19,662 nt of DNA from Chloroflexota bacterium (GTDB taxonomy: Bacteria; Chloroflexota; Limnocylindria; Limnocylindrales; CSP1-4): contig JACQEH010000202.1 in the NCBI GenBank assembly GCA_016200675.1, forward strand, positions 1-19,662, read 5' to 3'. The notes below the pieces were generated by a model. That model was given only the letters and a program-made list of their open reading frames with translations. It made no database searches and was not told the DNA's origin. The position numbers and the translations under genes were made by a program. Shown piece by piece: positions 13,538 through 19,662 of the stretch. Each line of letters opens with the position of its first letter. The stretch's first letter is position 1.

Positions 13538-15011
13538 TCCAGACGCCGCCCGGGCCGGTGTAGCTGATCCCCTCGCCCCAGGTGGCGATGGTCTTGCCGG
13601 CCGACGTGATCGCGATCTCGCCGTAGTCGCCGTAGACCTCGGCGAACCCGGCGGCCGTGATGTACGGCGCACCGCTCGTCGCGTCCGAGATTCGGAGCGG
13701 GGCCGACCAGGAGGTGCCGCCGTCGATCGAGCGCCGGTACCAGACGTTCCAGGCGTCGACGTTGCCGCCGCCCGAGGTCTGGTAGTACCAGGCCCGGATG
13801 TCGCCGGTGCCGGTCGAGGTCACCGCCGGCGCCACCGACTGCTCCGTCGGGACGGAAAGGCGGGCGGGCGGGCTCCACGTCGCGCCGAAGCTGCTGGAGC
13901 GGCGGGCGTAGATCGCCTGGAGGCCGCCGTCCGTCGCCGCTCCGTCGTACAGGACGACGGCATTGCCGGCTCCATCGACGGTGAGGGCCGTGTGACCGGT
14001 GTAGAAGTCGGTTGTGCAGCCGACCGCCACGCAGGGGATGCCCGGCTGGACGGTCGCCACGAGCTGGTCCTGCCACGTCTGGCCCCGGTCGCGGGAGACG
14101 AAGACGTGGTGCTCGATGGGGCCGGAGACCTTGCCGCCCTTCCCGGCCGCCGTGTACGACACGCCGCTCTCGGCGAAATAGACGGTCCCGTCGTTGGCCA
14201 CATCGGCCCCGAAGGCGTAGTAGTAGCGGCTCGAATCGATGACCTTGACCTGGCTCCAGGTCGCCCCGGCGTCGTGCGACTGGGCGACCCACGGATCGCC
14301 GCTCGTCGGCCCGTTCCAGGAGGCGTAGACGTCGCGGCCGTCGTTGCTCACCGCCAGGACCGGCTTGTCGTTCCAGGCGACGTTGCCGTAGGTGGCGACG
14401 GGCGGCGACCACGACCGGCCGTGATCGGTCGACTTCGTGAACCAGACGTTGAACTCGATCATGAAGAGGGCGTAGACATCGCCGCTGTTGGGGACGACCT
14501 CGATGATCGGGTCGAACTGGCCCTTGCCCTGGCAGGCGCAGAGCGGCTTCGCCGGCGACCAGGTCGTGCCGTTGTCGGCGCTGATGAGGAGCTCGATGAC
14601 CGGCGAGGGGCAGTTGCCCTTGCACGGCTCGGGCACGCCGTAGCGGGTGGTGAGGACATAGACGTAGTTCGAACGCGGATCCGCCGCGATGGCCGGCTCC
14701 CAGTCGTCGACCGTCGCATCGACCACCTGCTCGCCGACCCAGCCCGTCGGCGTGAGGCGCGTGATCGGCTGGACCCGGCCCGCGGTGCCGTTGGCGAGGG
14801 CGGCCGCATAGGCCGCCTGGCGCTCCTGGACCTGGGTGGCCTGCTCCTGCGCGTCGGGGTTCTGGTCCGCGACGTGCGGGCCGCCGCGGCCGAGGTCGCC
14901 ATCGGGTCGACCCGCGCGCGAGAGCGAGCCATCGACGAGCAGCACCGCGCCGATGAAGGCCACCGAAGCGGCCATGGCCACGAGTGTCCGGGAAAGCGCT
15001 CCGCGAGTCAT
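13521..15011 (-). CDS. Secreted Asp-box beta-propeller (sialidase-like) protein
   Basis: 496 residues. Signal peptide or anchor at about 8-30 (LVAMAASVAFIGAVLLV). The body carries six Asp-box-like motifs (SxDxGxxW form): SADNGTTW at 144, STDHGRSW at 194, SHDAGATW at 245, SRDRGQTW at 306, SSSFGATW at 372 and SIDGGTSW at 428. These mark six-bladed exo-alpha-sialidase or BNR-type propellers. I cannot identify the arginine triad of a true sialidase, so enzyme activity is unproven. Three close cysteine pairs (130/134, 158/160, 327/332) suit an exported, disulfide-bonded protein. The ATG at 15011 is chosen over an upstream GTG at 15146 because a strong Shine-Dalgarno (GGAGGAGGGGG) and the signal peptide sit there. 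Confidence 0.85.
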   Translation of the reverse strand: MTRGALSRTLVAMAASVAFIGAVLLVDGSLSRAGRPDGDLGRGGPHVADQNPDAQEQATQVQERQAAYAAALANGTAGRVQPITRLTPTGWVGEQVVDATVDDWEPAIAADPRSNYVYVLTTRYGVPEPCKGNCPSPVIELLISADNGTTWSPAKPLCACQGKGQFDPIIEVVPNSGDVYALFMIEFNVWFTKSTDHGRSWSPPVATYGNVAWNDKPVLAVSNDGRDVYASWNGPTSGDPWVAQSHDAGATWSQVKVIDSSRYYYAFGADVANDGTVYFAESGVSYTAAGKGGKVSGPIEHHVFVSRDRGQTWQDQLVATVQPGIPCVAVGCTTDFYTGHTALTVDGAGNAVVLYDGAATDGGLQAIYARRSSSFGATWSPPARLSVPTEQSVAPAVTSTGTGDIRAWYYQTSGGGNVDAWNVWYRRSIDGGTSWSAPLRISDATSGAPYITAAGFAEVYGDYGEIAITSAGKTIATWGEGISYTGPGGVWINRER

Positions 15012-15094
15012 GTCCCCCTCCTCCGTGACGGCCGCGCCGACGTCGGGTGATCGTAGGGGCGAGCGGAGAGCACCGCCAGCGAGACGGTCGCCAG

Positions 15095-15114
15095 GCGGTG
15101 CGGGCGGGCACCGC
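15095..15114 (-). terminator. Hairpin closing the cysteine operon
   Basis: GCGGTGC (15095-15101) and GCACCGC (15108-15114) with a 6-base loop, about 28 bases past the mec stop, and before the sialidase-like gene. GC-rich stem, no T-run. Confidence 0.45.
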
Positions 15115-15142
15115 AATTCGCGTGGCCGGCCAGGCTTTCGCG

Positions 15143-15598
15143 TCACCCGCCCGGGCGGATCTCCACCTCATGGGCCACGCCGTCCAGGATGCGCCAGGCG
15201 CGGAGCGACTCGGCGCCGGTGGCCGGATCCGCCTCGGCCGGATCGAGCGACACGAGGATGTAGAGCGCGTCCGGGTAGAAGGCAAGCCGCAGGTCCGTCG
15301 GCGACGGCACGGCCGGCGAGTGCGTATGGGAATGGACGATCGCCCAGAAGACCTCGTCGGCCGCCTCGGTCTCGATGGTGAGGCGGAGGAGGGCCTCGGG
15401 ATCGATCTCGTAGCGGAACGGCGAGGCCGCCAGGTTGCCGGTTGGAACCCAGCGCAGGGCCTGGCCGCCGTCGGCTGCGGGTCGGTCGCCGACGATCAGG
15501 CCGCAGGCCTCGTTCGGATCCTCCGCCCGTGCGTGGGCCACGATCGCCGCCCGGATGGCGACTGGGAGCTCGACCGAACGCGGGCCCGGGCTCGTCAC
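15143..15598 (-). CDS. mec: JAMM/MPN+ metalloprotease, [CysO]-cysteine peptidase
   Basis: 151 residues, close to Mycobacterium tuberculosis Mec (about 146). The full JAMM zinc site is visible: Glu30 in NEACGLIVG, then H89-S-H91, seven residues, Ser99, two residues, Asp102 (HSHTHSPAVPSPTD). In the known pathway Mec removes cysteine from the C-terminus of CysO after CysM has loaded it, regenerating the Gly-Gly end. Its position right after cysM (one base between stop and GTG) and near cysO supports this over other JAMM roles. The longer frame to 15856 runs through cysM and is rejected. A hairpin follows the stop. Confidence 0.88.
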   Translation of the reverse strand: MTSPGPRSVELPVAIRAAIVAHARAEDPNEACGLIVGDRPAADGGQALRWVPTGNLAASPFRYEIDPEALLRLTIETEAADEVFWAIVHSHTHSPAVPSPTDLRLAFYPDALYILVSLDPAEADPATGAESLRAWRILDGVAHEVEIRPGG

Positions 15599-15599
15599 C

Positions 15600-16616
15600 T
15601 CACCACCAGTTGACGCCGCCCTCGAGGTCGGCCTCCATCTCGTCGAGGTCGCGCGAGTAGGTGCCTGCCGAGAGGTACTTCCAGCCACCGTCGGGAAGGA
15701 GGGCGACGATGGTCCCGGAGTCCATCTCCTCGGCCACCCGGGCCGCGGCGACCAGGACCGCCCCGGACGACGGCCCGGCGAAGATGCCCTCGAGGAAGAC
15801 GAGGTTCCTGAGCGCCTCGATCGCCTCGCGGTTCGAGACCAGGTACTTCGCGTCAAGAATCGTGGGATCGAAGATCTCGGGCACGAAGCCGTCGTCGAGC
15901 GAGCGCAGCCCCTGGACCTGCTCGCCGGGGAGCGGCTCGGCGGCCACGATCCGGACGCCCGGCCGGCGGGCCTTGAGGTAGCGTCCCACGCCCATCAGCG
16001 TCCCCCCGGTGCCCAGGCCAGCGACGAAGGCGTCGACCTCGGGACAGGCGGCCAGGATCTCCGGGCCGGTGCCCAGGAAGTGAGCCCGGGGGTTGGCCGG
16101 GTTGCCGTACTGGTAGGGCATGACGAAGCGGTCGTCGCGGGCCGCGAGCTCCTTGGCCAGCGCGATCGCCCCGTTCGAGCCGAGGCGCCCTGGAGAATCG
16201 ATGACCTCGGCCCCGAAGAGTGCCGCCATCTGGCGGCGCTCGGCGGTGATGTTGTCGGGCATCACGAGGGCCACGCGATAGCCCTTCAGGCGCCCGATCA
16301 TCGCCAGGGCGATGCCGGTGTTGCCGCTCGTCGGCTCGAGGATGATCGAGTCGGGGCCGAGCACGGCGCGCTGCTCCAGGTCCTCGACGAGGGCCTTGGC
16401 CACGCGGTCCTTCACGGAGCCGGTCGGGTTGGCGGCCTCGAGCTTGGCCAGGATCCGGACCGACGGCTTGGGCGACATGCGCCCGAGGGCGACGAGCGGG
16501 GTGTGCCCGATCGCGTCGAGGATGCTCTCGTAGCGGTTCGCCGCGGGCGCGGCCTGACCGCCGGAGGATTCATCCGTCGGCGCCTCGGACGCTCCCCTGA
16601 TGCGGAGCGTCCCCAT
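15600..16616 (-). CDS. cysM: CysO-dependent cysteine synthase (O-phosphoserine type, PLP enzyme)
   Basis: 338 residues. Fold-type II PLP enzyme with Lys69 in NPTGSVKDR, EPTSGNTGIALAM, and the glycine loop GLGTGGTLMGVG. Blocks YQYGNPAN, AAEP..GE, LRSLDDGFVPEIFDP and DGGWKYLSAGTY follow M. tuberculosis CysM closely. The arginine that selects O-phosphoserine there (Arg220, in ALRNMDEG) is kept as Arg238. So it should take O-phosphoserine and CysO thiocarboxylate rather than O-acetylserine and sulfide. A 25-residue low-complexity head precedes the family start (NRYESILDAIGHTPL); the ATG at 16616 is kept because it sits two bases after the cysO stop. The head is odd; a later start is possible but no good one is seen. 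Confidence 0.92.
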   Translation of the reverse strand: MGTLRIRGASEAPTDESSGGQAAPAANRYESILDAIGHTPLVALGRMSPKPSVRILAKLEAANPTGSVKDRVAKALVEDLEQRAVLGPDSIILEPTSGNTGIALAMIGRLKGYRVALVMPDNITAERRQMAALFGAEVIDSPGRLGSNGAIALAKELAARDDRFVMPYQYGNPANPRAHFLGTGPEILAACPEVDAFVAGLGTGGTLMGVGRYLKARRPGVRIVAAEPLPGEQVQGLRSLDDGFVPEIFDPTILDAKYLVSNREAIEALRNLVFLEGIFAGPSSGAVLVAAARVAEEMDSGTIVALLPDGGWKYLSAGTYSRDLDEMEADLEGGVNWW

Positions 16617-16618
16617 CG

Positions 16619-16891
16619 TCAGCCTCCGGCCATCGCCGGCAGCAGCCGCACCTCGTCGCCATCCGCGACCGGCGTCGCGAGGCCGTCGAGGTAGCGGATG
16701 TCCTGGCCGTTGACATAGACGTTGACGAAGCGGTTGAGCTCGCCGTCGGGGGTCAGCAGCTGGCCGCCGAGGCCCGGATGACGCTCGAGGAGCGCTGTCA
16801 CGAGATCGCGGACGGAACTCCCCGGCAGCTCCAGGGACTTGGCCCCGGCGACGGCCGGCCGGAGGACAGTCGGGATGAACACGGTGCTCAT
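16619..16891 (-). CDS. cysO: Sulfur-carrier protein CysO (MoaD/ThiS ubiquitin-like)
   Basis: 90 residues, the usual size, ending in the required Gly-Gly (LLPAMAGG). Beta-grasp features: FIPTVLRP start, helix SVRDLVTALLERHPGL, FVNVYVNGQDIRYL strand pair, DGDEVRLLPA. The Gly-Gly tail is adenylated and converted to thiocarboxylate by the MoeB/MoeZ-type enzyme, then passes sulfur to CysM. The ATG at 16891 overlaps the stop of the activating enzyme gene by ATGA; the longer frame upstream is the shadow of that gene. Placement between activating enzyme and cysM separates it from MoaD or ThiS. Confidence 0.92.
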   Translation of the reverse strand: MSTVFIPTVLRPAVAGAKSLELPGSSVRDLVTALLERHPGLGGQLLTPDGELNRFVNVYVNGQDIRYLDGLATPVADGDEVRLLPAMAGG

Positions 16892-18126
16892 GCCGAGGCC
16901 TCCGGGCTGCCGCCGAGGCTTGCCGGGCCGCCGAAGCCCGCGCCGCCGAGGACGAACGGTGCGCCGGCCGGGAAGGCCGCCGTCGCCGGCGCCTCCCCGC
17001 GGTCGCGTCGGGCTCGCGCCTCGTCCGAGCAGACCGGGCAGGCCGGATCGCGACGAAGCGTCAGCTCCGTGAACTCCGTCTCGAGGGCATCGAAGAGGAG
17101 CAGGCGTCCAGCCAGGGTGGTCCCGATCCCCAGGAGCAGCTTCAGGACCTCGTTGGCCTGGAGGAGCCCCAGGATTCCCGGCACCACGCCGAGGACGCCG
17201 GCCACCGAGCAGCCGGGGGCGAGCTCCGGCGGCGGCGGGGTCGGGTAGAGGCAGCGATAGCACGGACCCTCGTAGGGCACGAACGTCGTGAGCTGCCCCT
17301 CGAAGCGGAAGACCGAGGCGTGGACCACGGGGATCCCCGCCGCGACCGCCGCGTCGTTGAGGAGGTAGCGGGTCTCGAAGGTGTCGGTCCCGTCGAGGAT
17401 GACGTCGTAGCCGGCGATGATCCGCTCGACGTTGTCGCCGAGGAGCATCTCCTCGTGGGGGATCACCGTCACGTCAGGGTTGAGGGCCGTGATCGTCTTG
17501 CGGGCGCTCTCGACCTACTTCTCCCCCACTCGCTCCGTCGTGTGGAGGACCTGGCGCTGGAGGTTCGAGACGTCGACGATGTCGAAGTCCACCAGCCCGA
17601 TGGTCCCGACGCCGGCGGCGGCGAGATAGAGCGCCGCCGGGCTCCCGAGCCCGCCGGCACCGATGAGGAGGACGCGCGATTCGAGGAGCTTCGCCTGGCC
17701 GGCCGTGCCGACCTCGGGGATCAGCAGGTGGCGACTGTAGCGCTGCTGCTGGGCCTTCGAAAGGACGACCGGCGTGGTCCAGGGCAGGCCCTTCGACTTC
17801 CAGCCCTGGAAGCCGGCGGCCATCGAGATCGGCTTCGCGTAGCCGAGCTGCTGGAGCGTCCGGGCGCCGAACGCCGAGCGGACGCCACCGGCGCAGTAGA
17901 GGAGGACGGGCGCGTCGCGGTCCGGCACGGCCGCCTCGATCTGCTGCTCCAGGTAGGCCCGGCTGATGTGGATGGCGCCGGGGATATGCCCCTGCTCCCA
18001 CTCCGAATCCTCGCGGATGTCGACGAAGGTCACACCCTCCGCGAGCAGCCGCGCCGACTCGGTGAGGTCCGCCTCGGCGATCGAGGCCTTGGCCTCCCGA
18101 AGGAGGTCGGCGTACGACTTCGTCAT
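16888..18126 (-). pseudogene. moeZ: Rhodanese-MoeB fusion (MoeZ-type CysO activating enzyme) with in-frame TAG
   Basis: One frame of 411 sense codons split by an amber TAG at 17517-17515 after residue 203. Rhodanese domain at about 10-115 with Cys78 in the CAGGVR loop. The MoeB domain begins at RYSRHLLIPEVG (129), with ATP loop GAGGLGSPAAL, SNLQRQVLH, the stop, then VESARKTITALNP, DGTDTFETRYLLND, and zinc cysteines GPCYRC and CPVC flanking GCSVAGVLG. The sequence on both sides of the stop is continuous with the family, where a Lys, Glu or Ser occupies that spot, so only one codon changed. A restart at GTG 17472 would lack the ATP loop. The enzyme should adenylate and sulfurate CysO. The order is reversed compared with mycobacterial MoeZ (MoeB then rhodanese). 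ATGA overlaps on both sides show the intact gene belongs in this operon. Confidence 0.85.
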
Positions 18127-18776
18127 GCGGGCCCGCCATTCTGGGCGGACGGATCGGGCACGTAGCGGAGGTAGGGCCGCTCCGCGCGCCAGCCGTCCGG
18201 GAACTTCTCTCGCGCCTGCTCGTCGCTGAGCGAGGCCAGGATGATCACGTCGTCACCATGCCGCCAGTTGGCCGGCGTGGCGACGGAATTCTTTGAGGTC
18301 AGCTTGAGCGAGTCGACCGCGCGCAGGATCTCGTCGAAGTTGCGGCCGGTGCTGGCCGGGTAGGTCAGCGTCAGGCGGACCTTCTTGTTGTTGTCGATGA
18401 CGAACACGGACCGGACGGTCTGGGTCGCCTCGGCATTGGGATGGATCATGTCGTAGGCCTCGGACACGACCCGGTCCTTGTCGGCGATGAGCGGGAAGTT
18501 GAGGGCCACGCCCTGGGTCGCCTCGATGTCCCGGGACCAGCCCTCGTGGTCGGCGACGCCGTCGACGCTCAGGCCGAGGACCTTGATGCCGCGGGCGTCG
18601 AATTCGGGCTTGAGCTTGGCCACGGCGCCGAGCTCGGTCGTGCAGACCGGGGTGAAGTCCTTGGGGTGGCTGAAGAGGATGGCCCAGTCATTGCCGAGCC
18701 ATTCGTGGAAGCGGATCTCGCCCTCGGTGGAGGGGGCGGTGAAGTCGGGGGCGGTGTCGCCGAGTCGGACGGTCAT
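18123..18776 (-). CDS. 1-Cys peroxiredoxin (Prx6/AhpC-TSA type)
   Basis: 217 residues, typical of Prx6. Peroxidatic Cys45 lies in SHPKDFTPVCTTELG, and it is the only cysteine in the protein, so this is a true 1-Cys enzyme needing an external thiol reductant. The long C-terminal region (NWRHGDDVIILASLSDEQ.., WRAERPYLRYVPDP) is the Prx6 dimer-forming arm. It reduces peroxides in the cytosol. Its stop overlaps the start of the activating enzyme gene by ATGA, tying peroxide defence to sulfur-carrier chemistry; cysteine or a related thiol as its reductant is only a guess. Confidence 0.92.
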   Translation of the reverse strand: MTVRLGDTAPDFTAPSTEGEIRFHEWLGNDWAILFSHPKDFTPVCTTELGAVAKLKPEFDARGIKVLGLSVDGVADHEGWSRDIEATQGVALNFPLIADKDRVVSEAYDMIHPNAEATQTVRSVFVIDNNKKVRLTLTYPASTGRNFDEILRAVDSLKLTSKNSVATPANWRHGDDVIILASLSDEQAREKFPDGWRAERPYLRYVPDPSAQNGGPA

Positions 18777-19005
18777 CTTGATGATGCTCCAGGTGCAGCG
18801 GAAGGAAGGCGGGGGACGGGCTGCACGGGCCGCGAGGGCCGGTGCGAGCGGTGGGCGATCCGCGAGAGGGACGCGGTCGCGGAAAGGCCGGCGATCAGGC
18901 CGGCGACGTACACCTGCAGCGGCGTCCTCGGGCCAATGGCGTCGTGGGGCTCCGCCTTGGACCTCGGAGAGCGGGTGCCGGTTCGACGGGGAGGTTGCGG
19001 ATCAT
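18773..19005 (-). pseudogene. Possible small membrane protein gene with a frameshift
   Basis: An ATG at 19005 overlaps the sufU stop by ATGA and opens MIRNLPVEP, but that frame stops at 18895. A second frame, offset by one base, is open throughout and ends in a TGA at 18775-18773 that overlaps the peroxiredoxin ATG, again ATGA. It contains a hydrophobic stretch VYVAGLIAGLSATASLSRIAH with mostly G/C third positions. Joining the frames gives a protein of about 76 residues that fits exactly between its neighbours. This suggests one gene with a net -1 shift (or a missing base). No family recognised. The alternative is a plain 225-base spacer. Confidence 0.35.
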
Positions 19006-19409
19006 GCAGGCTGGCCTTCGGCCGCGACGGGCGCCGCCGGCTTGGCCGCGTCGGCCAAAGCGTGCTGGAGCGTGTCGAGGCTGAGGAGGGCGCATTTGAG
19101 GCGCGCGGGCGAGATCTCGATGCCCAGGAGGTCGAGGACGTCCTGCGAGGTCAGGTTCGCGGCGTCGATGACGGGCTTGCCCTTGATCTCGTCGGTCAGG
19201 AGCGAGGCCGACGCCTGGCTGATGGCGCAGCCGCGGCCGGTGAAGCCGACGCCCGCGATCCGCCCATCGGCGAGGCGCAGCTGGAGGGTGATCCGGTCGC
19301 CGCACAGTGGGTTCGCGCCTTCGTGGGAGGCGTTGGCATGCTCGAGGACCCCGAAGTTGTGGGGCCGACGGTAGTGCTCGAGGATGTAGTCGCGGTAGAG
19401 ATCGTCCAT
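19002..19409 (-). CDS. sufU: SufU-type iron-sulfur assembly protein
   Basis: 135 residues, slightly short for SufU (about 145). Conserved MDDLYRDYILEHYRRPHNFG start, Cys36 and Asp38 in PLCGDR, Cys61 in GRGCAISQAS and Cys106 in RLKCALLS, the zinc/sulfur-acceptor set. SufU takes persulfide from the SufS desulfurase in the cytosol. The ATG at 19409 opens on the family start; the frame extends 14 codons further but over the probable promoter. It is the first gene of the run leading to peroxiredoxin and cysteine synthesis. No sufS, sufB or sufD is in view, and the upstream partial gene does not look like one. Confidence 0.9.
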   Translation of the reverse strand: MDDLYRDYILEHYRRPHNFGVLEHANASHEGANPLCGDRITLQLRLADGRIAGVGFTGRGCAISQASASLLTDEIKGKPVIDAANLTSQDVLDLLGIEISPARLKCALLSLDTLQHALADAAKPAAPVAAEGQPA

Positions 19410-19421
19410 ATCGAAGGTGCG

Positions 19422-19427
19422 AGTGTA
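19422..19427 (-). promoter_or_regulatory. -10 box (TACACT) of the sufU operon
   Basis: TACACT on the minus strand, 12 bases before the sufU ATG. It is the same hexamer as the boxes of two other operons here. No clear -35. Confidence 0.35.
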
Positions 19428-19507
19428 GCGCGAAGCCTCAATCCCGACCACGGGGATGGGGTATGCGTTGGCCGGGCGTCGTGGGCTCGGCTTCGCCGCC
19501 GAACCGG

Positions 19508-19662
19508 TCAGGGCGGCGGCAGGGCCGCCTGCAGGGCGTCGACGGCGCTCGTGATCCCGTCGCGGCGCTCCTTGTCGAGGCCCTTCACGAGGGCCGTCGC
19601 TCGATCGGACAGCTGCTGGGCTGCCGTGGCCGCCCCAGCCAGGTCGCCCCCGTCCACGGCGG
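19508..19662 (-). CDS. C-terminal end of an unidentified protein, cut by the window edge
   Basis: An open frame enters from the window end and runs 51 codons to a TGA at 19510-19508. The residues are helical and charged (AAQQLSDRATALVKGLDKERR, ending in ALPPP), with G/C-rich third positions. It has no sequence resemblance to the SufS tail that might be expected next to sufU. Function unknown. Confidence 0.5.
   Translation of the reverse strand, partial: AVDGGDLAGAATAAQQLSDRATALVKGLDKERRDGITSAVDALQAALPPP

Noticed and set aside
13431..15050. A 539-codon plus-strand frame opposite the sialidase-like gene
   Set aside because: No motif, repetitive composition; the minus strand has a signal peptide, a Shine-Dalgarno and six Asp boxes.
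15012..15146. A GTG start at 15146 for the sialidase-like gene, overlapping the mec stop by GTGA
   Set aside because: It would place 45 Arg/Pro-rich residues before a clear signal peptide. The ATG at 15011 has a strong Shine-Dalgarno, and a hairpin lies between.
17515..17517. Stop-codon reassignment (TAG read as an amino acid)
   Set aside because: TAG ends several intact genes in the window (SDR, aldehyde dehydrogenase, DUF4397, HxlR), and the other lesion is TAA, so a changed code does not explain them.

Overview
This is a chromosomal stretch from a very GC-rich (roughly 70% GC) bacterium. Start codons are ATG or GTG, and in-operon genes repeatedly overlap by four bases (ATGA or GTGA). Several genes have an apparent -10 box only 6-9 bases ahead of the start codon, which suggests leaderless transcripts. 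The gene set (polyphosphate glucokinase, CysO-dependent cysteine synthesis, SufU, a Wx9EH-type MerR/B12 regulator, SRPBCC-SDR fusion) fits an uncultivated soil or water Chloroflexota (Limnocylindria-like) best, with an actinobacterium as the alternative. This placement is inference. No rRNA, tRNA, insertion sequence or CRISPR array was seen, and no gap between genes exceeds 300 bases.

Layout. 1-3486: a MerR/cobalamin-binding regulator of the CarH/LitR type is divergent from a secreted, membrane-anchored DUF4397 protein, which is followed by an SRPBCC-SDR fusion and the start of another gene. The divergent gap carries two near-identical 17-bp sites built from TGTACA repeats with 11-bp spacing. 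3687-6865: an SDR dehydrogenase, a polyphosphate glucokinase and an aldehyde dehydrogenase. 6905-8596 (minus): NUDIX hydrolase, small membrane protein, a GC-rich tandem-repeat block touching that gene's promoter, and an HxlR regulator with a zinc ribbon. 8735-9418: an S1C-type protease/PDZ protein missing two of three triad residues. 8714-11709 (minus): purE and an unusual GrpB-PurK fusion. The purE frame has lost its stop and runs antisense through the protease gene. 11770-13537: a KamB/NpmA-type 16S rRNA methyltransferase gene interrupted by a stop, then a nucleoside hydrolase with an internal 33-bp duplication. 13521-15011 (minus): a secreted Asp-box (sialidase-like) propeller.

15143-19409 (minus) is the most coherent system: sufU, a frameshifted small membrane ORF, a 1-Cys peroxiredoxin, a rhodanese-MoeB activating enzyme, cysO, cysM and mec, all tightly spaced and ended by a hairpin. 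It encodes a protein-bound-thiocarboxylate cysteine pathway as known from Mycobacterium tuberculosis. The activating enzyme sulfurates the C-terminal Gly-Gly of CysO, CysM transfers that sulfur to O-phosphoserine, and Mec releases cysteine. Fe-S assembly and peroxide defence genes are linked to it. The activating-enzyme gene carries an in-frame amber stop.

Four separate reading-frame lesions (two in-frame stops, a lost stop in purE, a frameshifted small ORF) plus a truncated protease lie in under 20 kb. Either the region is decaying, or the assembly carries base errors. Checking raw reads is the first thing to do before building on any of them.
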